Shown here in pieces: positions 31,098-37,500 of a DNA stretch of 37,500 nt. This DNA is from Qingshengfaniella alkalisoli (lineage in GTDB: Bacteria; Pseudomonadota; Alphaproteobacteria; Rhodobacterales; Rhodobacteraceae). Below the pieces are notes generated by a model. It did not search any database and was not told where the DNA came from. It worked only from the letters and a program-made list of their open reading frames with translations. The DNA is taken from positions 1 through 37,500 of the forward strand of contig NZ_CP042261.1 in the NCBI RefSeq assembly GCF_007855645.1. Reading direction: 5' to 3'. Both the position numbers and the translations under genes were made by a program. The stretch's first letter is position 1. Each line of letters opens with the position of its first letter.

Positions 31098-32351
31098 TTA
31101 CCGCAGCGATCGGCCTTTCCGGATGGCGTCGCGACCGTACCGTTCACGAATCGCGTCTGTCGCGCGCTCTGCTTGGGCGCGCCTTTGTGCGCCGGCATCC
31201 AGTAAATCCCCGATGAAATCGGTATGTTCGGCGGAGGTCAGGTCACTGATCCCCACGCCAATCAAGCGGAATGGTCCTTGCTGCCCAACCTGATCATAAA
31301 GCGCCCGCGCTTCGTGATAGATGGTGTCGGCAAGTTGAGTGGGTCCCCTAAGGGAATGACGGCGAGTCAGGATCGCATGATTCGACCGCTTGACCTTTAG
31401 CGTGACCACCCGACCCGACAGTCCTTTAGCCTTGGCCCGCGAAGAAACCTTGTCGGATAGCCGCCAGATATGCCCGTCAAGGATGTCAGGATCTGCGGTG
31501 TCTTCAAAAAAGGTGGTCTCGTTGGAGATCGACTTTATCGGCGTGCTTGCGGACACGCGGCGGCGATCTTCGCCGCGCGCAAGATGCCACAGCCGTTCGC
31601 CCATGCTGCCAAAGCGGGCATGCAGATCGCGGCGTTCCCAGCGAAGCAGGTCGGCAATGGTCCGAATGCCTACGGATTCCAGCGTTGCCTGGCCTGCACG
31701 TCCCACGCCCCAGATGATCGTGACGGGCTTGTCATGTAGAAAACTTGCGGTGTCCCTTTTGCCGATCACCGAAAAACCGCGTGGCTTGTCCTGGTCGGAC
31801 GCGATCTTGGCGAGGAACTTGTTGTGGGACAGGCCGATGGATCCGGACAGACCCAGTTCTGACTGCATGCGTTTGATCAAGCGCGCTAACATGACCGCTG
31901 GCGGCGCGCCATGCAGCTTCAACGTGCCGGTCAGATCCATGAAGGCTTCATCCAAGGATAGAGGCTCAATTTCCGGGGTCAGTTCGTCCATCATCTGCCG
32001 GATGGCGCGAGAGGCCTCCGTGTAGGCCTGAAAGCGCGGCTTGACGATGATGGCTTCTGGGCACAGCTTCTTGGCCTGAAACATGGGCATGGCCGAACGC
32101 ACACCCTTGATGCGGGCGATGTAGCAGGCGGTTGTGACCACACCGCGCTGACCGCCACCAACGATAACGGGTTTGTCGCGGAGTTCCGGATTGTCGCGCT
32201 TTTCGACGGACGCATAGAAGGCGTCACAATCCATGTGAGCGATGGACAAGTCGAGCAACTCGGGATGCGCAATGATCCTCGGACTACCGCAGTCGGGGCA
32301 ACGGCGGCCTGAATCAAACTGGGTCAGGCAATCTCGGCACAGGGAGGGCAT
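31098..32351 (-). CDS. dinB: DNA polymerase IV (Y-family) with N-terminal zinc ribbon
   Basis: Error-prone translesion polymerase. The 417-aa protein from the ATG at 32351 opens with a four-cysteine zinc-ribbon-like knuckle (Cys5, Cys8, Cys18, Cys21), absent from E. coli DinB. The polymerase begins at SIAHMDCDAFYASVE, with metal Asp41 and the steric-gate aromatic. The second catalytic motif is LSLDEAFMDLTG. The helix-hairpin-helix region and a little-finger domain follow. The C-terminus is RKGRSLR; no clear clamp-binding QxxLF ending is seen, although internal candidates may exist. The frame remains open upstream of 32351 but those codons lie in the intergenic region. SOS control cannot be judged; no obvious repressor palindrome is seen. 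Confidence 0.92.
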   Translation of the reverse strand: MPSLCRDCLTQFDSGRRCPDCGSPRIIAHPELLDLSIAHMDCDAFYASVEKRDNPELRDKPVIVGGGQRGVVTTACYIARIKGVRSAMPMFQAKKLCPEAIIVKPRFQAYTEASRAIRQMMDELTPEIEPLSLDEAFMDLTGTLKLHGAPPAVMLARLIKRMQSELGLSGSIGLSHNKFLAKIASDQDKPRGFSVIGKRDTASFLHDKPVTIIWGVGRAGQATLESVGIRTIADLLRWERRDLHARFGSMGERLWHLARGEDRRRVSASTPIKSISNETTFFEDTADPDILDGHIWRLSDKVSSRAKAKGLSGRVVTLKVKRSNHAILTRRHSLRGPTQLADTIYHEARALYDQVGQQGPFRLIGVGISDLTSAEHTDFIGDLLDAGAQRRAQAERATDAIRERYGRDAIRKGRSLR

Positions 32352-32462
32352 CTGGGCAAACCGGCATGGATGGGCTGTCCCAGCCTTAGCATGACCGGAA
32401 TCTATGCGGAACGGCGTTCTTGAACCGCCCGAAATATCAGCGACGGAGTCCGTCAATAGGAA

Positions 32463-32491
32463 TTGCCGCAAAGCTGTTACAATGCTATTTT
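32463..32491 (+). promoter_or_regulatory. Predicted promoter of the riboswitch-dadA transcript
   Basis: TTGCCG (32463-32468), 17 nt, TATTTT (32486-32491), placing transcription start near 32498, a few bases before the first glycine aptamer. A TACAAT at 32478-32483 is another -10 candidate but lacks a well-spaced -35. Confidence 0.43.
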
Positions 32492-32499
32492 GAAGATCA

Positions 32500-32690
32500 G
32501 TCACCACCCCGGGAGAGAGCGGATCGCCGCCACCGAAGGAGCAATCGCCCCGAAAACTCTCAGGTTCCAGGACCGGGCTGGGTTACAGACTCCGAAGAGC
32601 GGTCGCACATCGGCCCACCGAAGGAGCAAGTCGTCGCAGGACTGATTCCCGTGGCGGTGAATCTCTCAGGTTCTTGACGGAGGGGGTAAC
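32500..32690 (+). promoter_or_regulatory. Tandem glycine riboswitch (two aptamers)
   Basis: Two aptamers of the gcvT/glycine class in tandem. The core CCACCGAAGGAGCAA occurs exactly twice, at 32530-32544 and 32615-32629. CTCTCAGGTT also occurs twice, at 32557-32566 and 32663-32672. Aptamer 1 runs from about 32505 to 32585 with GGGAGAG at its 5' side. Aptamer 2 runs from about 32586 to 32690 and is closed by CTCCG (32590) with CGGAG (32678). Beyond it GGCGGGA (32691-32697) pairs with TCTCGCC (32702-32708), a likely part of the expression platform. No T-run follows, so control may be at translation. The rest of the 375-nt gap between dinB and dadA contains only the promoter. Confidence 0.93.
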
Positions 32691-32726
32691 GGCGGGACGA
32701 ATCTCGCCTGACCTTCGGAGGGCATT

Positions 32727-33983
32727 GTGCCTCATATTGCAGTTCTTGGCGCCGGTATAACCGGCGTGACCACGGCGTTTCAGCTTCACGAGCGGGGCTT
32801 TGAGGTAACCGTTTATGATCGTCAGCGCTATGCGGCGATGGAAACCAGCTTTGCCAATGGTGGCCAGCTTTCGGCATCGAATGGCGAAGTATGGAACACT
32901 TGGGCCACCGTGCTGAAGGGCATCAAGTGGATGCTGACATCGGACGCACCGCTCCTGGTCAACCCGAAGCCCAGCTGGCACAAGATCAGCTGGATGACCG
33001 AGTTTCTGGCCGCGATCCCGCAATACAAAGCCAACACGATTGAAACGGCGCGATTGGCGCAAACGGCGCGCCCTGCATTTCATGCGATGGCCGAACGCGC
33101 TGGTGTGAATTTCGATCACAGCCCGGCCGGCATCCTGCATTTCTACAAGACGCAGAAAGATCTCGACAAGGCACGCAAGGCCAACAAGCTTTACGGCGAA
33201 GCGGGACTTGAGCGGATCGAATTGTCCCCGTCTGAGATCCAGGAAAAGGAACCGAACCTGCAAGGTGACTTCGCTGGTGGTTTCTGGACGGAGAGCGACA
33301 GCACGGGTGACATCCACAAATACACCTACGGTCTGGCCGAATGGCTGCGCGGGCAAGGGGTGACTTTCCGTATGGGCTACGGCGTGACCGGCGCTACTGC
33401 AAAGGACGACGCTGTCGAGATCAGCGACGATACGGGCGAGACGCGTTGTTTCGATGGCGTGGTGGTCGCTGCGGGTGTCGGAAGCCGGGCGCTGGCGAAA
33501 GGCTTCGGTGACCGTGTGAACATATATCCGGTCAAAGGCTATTCGATCACCGTCAACCTGAATGATGCGGCCAGCCAAGCGGCGGCGCCGATGGCGTCGC
33601 TACTGGATGACGACGCCAAGATTGTGACCTCTCGTCTGGGTGCGGATCGATTCCGTCTTGCGGGCACGGCAGAGTTCAACGGCTACAACCGAGATATTCG
33701 TGCAGATCGTGTGCGTCCGCTGGTGGAGTGGTGCGAGCGCTACTTCCCGGGCGTCTCGACCGAGCAGGTGGTCCCATGGGCGGGCCTGCGTCCGATGATG
33801 CCGAACATGATGCCAAGGGTCGGGCGCGGCAAGCATGCACGTGTCTTCTACAACACTGGGCATGGGCATCTGGGTTGGACGCTCAGCGGTGCGACGGCAG
33901 AGATCGTGGGCGAAGTGGTGGCCGATGCTTACCGCGAAACGCGCGCGTCTGCGCTTCCGGGTTTCGCCATAGCTGCCGAGTAG
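32727..33983 (+). CDS. dadA: DadA-type D-amino-acid dehydrogenase (FAD-dependent)
   Basis: Flavoprotein that oxidises D-amino acids, or glycine-like substrates, to keto acids and ammonia, passing electrons to the respiratory chain. The 418 aa begin with the FAD-binding Rossmann motif GAGITG (8-13) in HIAVLGAGITGVTTAFQL. The family stretch SFANGGQLSAS is followed later by NIYPVKGYSIT and, near the end, NTGHGHLGWTLSGATAEIV. The start is GTG at 32727 with GGAGG five bases upstream. It is directly downstream of a tandem glycine riboswitch, so glycine probably switches it on, which makes glycine or a closely related amino acid a credible physiological substrate. No alanine racemase gene is adjacent. 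Confidence 0.92.
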   Translation: MPHIAVLGAGITGVTTAFQLHERGFEVTVYDRQRYAAMETSFANGGQLSASNGEVWNTWATVLKGIKWMLTSDAPLLVNPKPSWHKISWMTEFLAAIPQYKANTIETARLAQTARPAFHAMAERAGVNFDHSPAGILHFYKTQKDLDKARKANKLYGEAGLERIELSPSEIQEKEPNLQGDFAGGFWTESDSTGDIHKYTYGLAEWLRGQGVTFRMGYGVTGATAKDDAVEISDDTGETRCFDGVVVAAGVGSRALAKGFGDRVNIYPVKGYSITVNLNDAASQAAAPMASLLDDDAKIVTSRLGADRFRLAGTAEFNGYNRDIRADRVRPLVEWCERYFPGVSTEQVVPWAGLRPMMPNMMPRVGRGKHARVFYNTGHGHLGWTLSGATAEIVGEVVADAYRETRASALPGFAIAAE

Positions 33984-34038
33984 GCGAACGACAGGCGCTA
34001 GAATGATATGGTCCGACATATGCCGGGCCGTTCGCGTA

Positions 34039-34761
34039 TCAGCCGTTTGGTTGCGCGGCTTGGGGCGAGTTCATTTCAGCGACAATCTCGCGTGCGGCTG
34101 CGGCAGGATCATCGGCCTGCCAGATCGGGCGGCCAACCACGATGTGATCAACGCCGTCAGCAATCGCCTGTGCAGGCGTTGCCACGCGTTTTTGATCGCC
34201 CAAGCTTGCACCTACGGGCCGCACACCAGGCGTTACGATTAACCGGCCCTTGGATTCAGGAAGGGCACGGATCAATGCGGCTTCCTGCGGTGATGCGATG
34301 ATGCCGTCAGCACCCGCCTCAAATGCACGTCCGGCGCGTTCCTGTACGATGTCGCGGATATCGCCGTCGCGGATCAGGGCGTCATCGAGGTCGCCGCGTT
34401 CCAGTGATGTCAGGATCGTCACCGCCAGGATCTTGGTTTCGCTGCGGGCGGCACCTGCTTTCGCGGCGCGGACGACATGCGGGTCACCATGCACGGTCAG
34501 AAAATCCAGATCGAACTGAGCGATCCCCTTTACCGCTGCCTCGACCGTCGCGCCGATGTCGAACAACTTCATATCCAGAAAGACGCGTTTTCCATGTTCT
34601 TGTTTCAACTCATTGGCCAGCGCCAACCCGCCGCCACAAAGCATTCCCAGCCCGATCTTATAGAAGTTGACCTGCGGCCCAATCCGTTCGGCCAGTTTCA
34701 GGCCGGTCAAGGCGTCGGCTACGTCTAGCGCAACAATCAGTCGTTCATCTGTCTGTATCAT
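34039..34761 (-). CDS. pyrF: Orotidine 5'-phosphate decarboxylase
   Basis: Final step of UMP synthesis. The 240-aa TIM barrel has the catalytic K-D-K-x-x-D array: Asp13 in VALDVAD, Lys35, then Asp63-Lys65-Asp68 in LDMKLFDIG, with PGVRP and VVGRPIW phosphate-site segments near the C-terminus. Length and motifs are normal. It stands alone, convergent with dadA and divergent from the small membrane protein. On the minus strand a perfect TTGACA (34855-34850) lies about 90 nt upstream, but no good -10 follows. Confidence 0.96.
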   Translation of the reverse strand: MIQTDERLIVALDVADALTGLKLAERIGPQVNFYKIGLGMLCGGGLALANELKQEHGKRVFLDMKLFDIGATVEAAVKGIAQFDLDFLTVHGDPHVVRAAKAGAARSETKILAVTILTSLERGDLDDALIRDGDIRDIVQERAGRAFEAGADGIIASPQEAALIRALPESKGRLIVTPGVRPVGASLGDQKRVATPAQAIADGVDHIVVGRPIWQADDPAAAAREIVAEMNSPQAAQPNG

Positions 34762-34932
34762 GGGCGACTCCAGTTAATACGAGGTGCGCGTAGAACGGCT
34801 GAGGATGTTTAGCAAGCGATTGGCGCGCGGTTTTCTGCCGAGAGAGCTATGTCAAGGCGCGGTTTTATCTTTCCGTTAGGGAACTTATCGAAATGTGATA
34901 CGTTTTAGGAAGCATCTTAATGGAGGTTTTCA

Positions 34933-35175
34933 ATGACTATGCCACCAGATCCAAATCAACCGAAGTCACCTGCGCCCGGTGGGTCAGGTCGGATGATTTC
35001 GATTATTGTCGCGGTGATCGTGATCATACTGCTCGCAGTCTACTTCTTCATGTCCGGCGATGACGCGCCAGAGGCGACCGCACCGATGGAAGAACCCGCA
35101 GCCGAGGCACCCGCGACCGATGCGCCGACCGAACCTGCAGAGCCGGCCGCAGAAGAGCCAGCGACAAGTCAGTAA
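34933..35175 (+). CDS. Small single-pass membrane protein with acidic Pro/Ala/Glu tail
   Basis: An 80-aa protein: a Pro-rich N-terminus, one transmembrane helix (MISIIVAVIVIILLAVYFFM, about 21-40), then an acidic low-complexity tail of repeated EPA/EAPAT units. The topology is probably N-in with the tail in the periplasm. No function is known. TGGAGGTTTTCA precedes the ATG, and a strong terminator follows, so it is a monocistronic, deliberately expressed gene. Confidence 0.78.
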   Translation: MTMPPDPNQPKSPAPGGSGRMISIIVAVIVIILLAVYFFMSGDDAPEATAPMEEPAAEAPATDAPTEPAEPAAEEPATSQ

Positions 35176-35189
35176 GTCTCAACTACTTC

Positions 35190-35220
35190 ACGCCGGAGCA
35201 ATCAGTGCTCCGGCGTTTCT
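35190..35220 (+). terminator. Rho-independent terminator after the small membrane protein gene
   Basis: ACGCCGGAGCA (35190-35200) and TGCTCCGGCGT (35206-35216) form an 11-bp perfect stem around ATCAG, followed by TTTCT. It separates the preceding gene from the clpB promoter. Confidence 0.88.
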
Positions 35221-35239
35221 ACATGTCGTGAGTTGCAAT

Positions 35240-35268
35240 CTTGCAATGGCGGCGGACGACCCCCATTT
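35240..35268 (+). promoter_or_regulatory. Heat-shock (sigma-32/RpoH) promoter of clpB
   Basis: CTTGCAA (35240-35246), 14 nt, CCCCATTT (35261-35268). The -10 is an exact match to the RpoH consensus CCCCATnT, and the -35 differs from CTTGAAA at one base. It lies about 73 nt before the clpB ATG, just after a terminator. Confidence 0.75.
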
Positions 35269-35341
35269 CCCTAAGCGAGGCCCGATTTGGTGTGCTGCAA
35301 AGCAGGCACCGCAACATGGGCGCTTATGAAAGGAGAATGCG

Positions 35342-37500
35342 ATGAACTTAGAAAAGTTCACGGAGCGGTCGCGTGGCTTCCTGCAGGCAGCGCAGACCAT
35401 TGCTACACGGGAAAGCCACCAGAAACTGGCGCCCGAACATTTACTCAAGGCATTGCTGGATGACCCTGAAGGGCTGGCGTCGAACCTGATCAAGCGATCG
35501 GGCGGATCGGACGCACGCGTGCGCGAAGCCGTGGACGTGGCGCTGAACCGGGTTCCTAAGGTCAGTGGGGATACCGGGCAGATCTACATGGACCCTCAGA
35601 CAGCCAAGGTTCTGGATGAGGCCGAAAAGATTGCGACCAAGGCGGGCGATAGTTTCGTGCCCGTTGAGCGCATCTTAACCGCGCTGGCGGTCGTCCGGTC
35701 CAAAGCGAAAGAGGCTTTGCAGGCGGGGGCTGTGTCTGCGCAGAACCTGAATTCCGCGATCGATGACCTGCGGAAGGGACGTACCGCGGATACTGCGAGC
35801 GCCGAAGAAGGCTATGATGCGCTTAAGCGATATGCGCGCGACCTGACCGAAGCGGCGCGGGACGGCAAGATCGACCCGATCATCGGGCGCGACGATGAAA
35901 TCCGCCGCACCATGCAGGTGCTCAGCCGCCGGACCAAGAACAACCCTGTTCTGATTGGTGAGCCTGGTGTTGGTAAAACCGCGATAGCCGAAGGTCTGGC
36001 CCTGCGGATCATCAATGGCGATGTGCCGGAATCGTTGCGCAACAAGAAGCTGATGGCGCTCGACATGGGCGCGCTGATCGCCGGCGCGAAGTATCGTGGC
36101 GAATTCGAGGAACGGCTGAAGTCGATCCTGTCGGAAATCACCGCGGCCGCGGGCGAGATCATCCTGTTCATTGACGAGATGCATACGCTGGTGGGCGCGG
36201 GCAAAACCGATGGTGCCATGGATGCATCCAACCTGCTGAAACCGGCGCTCGCGCGCGGGGAGCTTCACTGCGTCGGCGCCACAACGCTTGATGAATACCG
36301 TAAGCATGTCGAGAAAGACGCGGCGCTTGCACGTCGTTTCCAGCCGGTCATGGTCGAAGAGCCAACGGTCGAGGACACGATTTCTATCCTGCGCGGCATC
36401 AAGGAAAAGTACGAGCTGCACCATGGCGTTCGGATCAGCGACTCTGCCTTGGTGGCGGCATCAACCTTGTCACATCGCTACATCACGGATCGGTTCCTGC
36501 CGGACAAGGCAATCGACCTCGTCGATGAAGCTGCGTCTCGTCTGCGGATGGCCGTGGACAGCAAGCCCGAGGAGTTGGACGCGCTAGACCGCGAAATCCT
36601 GCAAAAGCAGATCGAGGCCGAGGCTCTGAAGAAAGAAGACGATGCCGCATCGAAGGACCGGCTTGAAAAGCTGGAAGGCGAATTGTCGGAACTGCAGGAG
36701 CGGTCCTCTGAACTGACGGCTCGTTGGCAGGCTGAACGCGACAAGCTGGAAAGCGCCCGCAGCCTGAAAGAGCAGATCGACAAGGCCAAGGCGGAGATGG
36801 AAATCGCATCGCGCGAAGGCAATCTGTCCCGCGCCGGTGAATTGCGCTTTGGTGTGATCCCGCAGCTTGAAAAGCAACTGGCCGCGGCTGAGGCATCCGA
36901 AGGCGAAGGTCCGATGGTGGAAGAAGCGGTTCGGCCCGAGCAGATCGCCGAGGTGGTTGAACGTTGGACGGGCATTCCTACCAGCAAGATGCTCGAAGGC
37001 GAGCGCGAAAAGCTGCTGCGCATGGAAGAAGAACTTGGCAGGCGTGTGATCGGTCAGAAGCAGGCCGTAACAGCAGTGGCCAATGCAGTGCGCCGAGCGC
37101 GGGCGGGGCTTAACGATGAGAATCGCCCGCTCGGTTCCTTCCTGTTCCTTGGCCCGACCGGTGTCGGTAAGACGGAACTGACCAAGGCCGTCGCTGAATA
37201 CCTGTTCGACGATGACAGCGCGATGGTGCGTATCGACATGAGCGAATTCATGGAAAAACACGCCGTCGCTCGGTTGATCGGTGCGCCTCCCGGCTATGTA
37301 GGGTATGACGAAGGTGGTGTGCTGACCGAGGCTGTGCGACGCAGGCCGTATCAGGTTGTGCTGTTCGACGAGGTCGAAAAGGCGCATCCCGACGTCTTCA
37401 ACGTGCTGTTGCAGGTTCTCGATGACGGGCAGCTGACGGATGGCCAGGGCCGGACGGTCGATTTCAAGCAGACGCTGATCGTGCTGACATCGAACCTCGG
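35342..37500 (+). CDS. clpB: ATP-dependent chaperone ClpB (3' end beyond the window)
   Basis: Hexameric AAA+ disaggregase that, with DnaK, rescues aggregated proteins after heat stress. About 719 codons are present and the frame is open at the window edge; the family is usually about 860-870 aa. The Clp N-domain begins [21 protein letters not shown]1 has Walker A GEPGVGKT at about 206-213 and Walker [10 protein letters not shown]. The long coiled-coil M-domain occupies roughly 405-525, identifying ClpB over ClpA. NBD2 Walker A GPTGVGKT is at about 604-611 with [13 protein letters not shown] after it. AAGGAGAATGCG precedes the ATG. Expression is very probably RpoH-dependent. Confidence 0.96.
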   Translation, partial: MNLEKFTERSRGFLQAAQTIATRESHQKLAPEHLLKALLDDPEGLASNLIKRSGGSDARVREAVDVALNRVPKVSGDTGQIYMDPQTAKVLDEAEKIATKAGDSFVPVERILTALAVVRSKAKEALQAGAVSAQNLNSAIDDLRKGRTADTASAEEGYDALKRYARDLTEAARDGKIDPIIGRDDEIRRTMQVLSRRTKNNPVLIGEPGVGKTAIAEGLALRIINGDVPESLRNKKLMALDMGALIAGAKYRGEFEERLKSILSEITAAAGEIILFIDEMHTLVGAGKTDGAMDASNLLKPALARGELHCVGATTLDEYRKHVEKDAALARRFQPVMVEEPTVEDTISILRGIKEKYELHHGVRISDSALVAASTLSHRYITDRFLPDKAIDLVDEAASRLRMAVDSKPEELDALDREILQKQIEAEALKKEDDAASKDRLEKLEGELSELQERSSELTARWQAERDKLESARSLKEQIDKAKAEMEIASREGNLSRAGELRFGVIPQLEKQLAAAEASEGEGPMVEEAVRPEQIAEVVERWTGIPTSKMLEGEREKLLRMEEELGRRVIGQKQAVTAVANAVRRARAGLNDENRPLGSFLFLGPTGVGKTELTKAVAEYLFDDDSAMVRIDMSEFMEKHAVARLIGAPPGYVGYDEGGVLTEAVRRRPYQVVLFDEVEKAHPDVFNVLLQVLDDGQLTDGQGRTVDFKQTLIVLTSNL

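Noticed and set aside
32500..32690. Possible coding frames on either strand through the dinB-dadA gap
   Set aside because: The exact repetition of glycine-aptamer cores with matching helices explains the region better than any frame, and none has a good start or family match.

Overview
The window is chromosomal DNA of an alphaproteobacterium, most probably of the Rhodobacteraceae (Roseobacter group). The evidence is the dnaA-dnaN-recF start, the rsh/DUF2062/pdxJ/acpS/lepB/rnc/era/DUF1491/recO block, the two-def plus fmt cluster, a DinB with an N-terminal zinc ribbon, and many DUF families common in that group. Coding density is very high, with many 1-4 nt ATGA or TGATG overlaps. I see no IS element, prophage, CRISPR array or rRNA operon. 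The genus cannot be decided from the sequence alone.

Layout. 1-5.1 kb: dnaA, dnaN and recF (replication start, sliding clamp, gap repair) face a secreted lytic transglycosylase. 5.2-7.9 kb: an orphan single-domain receiver with two CtrA-like boxes upstream, a glutathionyl-hydroquinone reductase and a MalY/PatB-type C-S lyase. 8.0-10.4 kb: peptide deformylase, an unrecognised protein, a degenerate deformylase paralogue and Met-tRNA formyltransferase in one tightly packed operon. 10.4-13.6 kb (minus strand): NYN-domain protein, YqaA-like membrane protein, ispH, rnhA and a TRIC/UPF0126 channel. 13.7-23.4 kb (plus strand): folK, rpoZ, rsh, DUF2062, pdxJ, a small secreted protein, acpS, lepB, rnc, era, DUF1491 and recO, interrupted only by an antisense staphylococcal-type nuclease between rnc and era.

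23.4-29.8 kb is more accessory: a META-domain protein, a tandem SpoIIAA-like (STAS) protein, a TauE/SafE transporter, DUF3775, a lone molybdenum formate dehydrogenase alpha subunit, a small membrane protein and a GNAT acetyltransferase. 29.8-31.1 kb: rpmJ (41 aa) with its terminator, tRNA-Val(GAC), and an N-formylglutamate amidohydrolase divergent from the tRNA. 31.1-37.5 kb: dinB, a tandem glycine riboswitch driving a DadA-type D-amino-acid dehydrogenase, pyrF, a small tail-rich membrane protein, and clpB behind a near-consensus sigma-32 promoter. clpB runs off the window end.

Most of the window is ordinary housekeeping DNA. The items most worth a second look are the deformylase paralogue that has lost a metal ligand and the catalytic Glu beside fmt, the tandem glycine riboswitch on a D-amino-acid dehydrogenase, the orphan formate dehydrogenase with DUF3775, and the receiver protein with paired CtrA-like sites.
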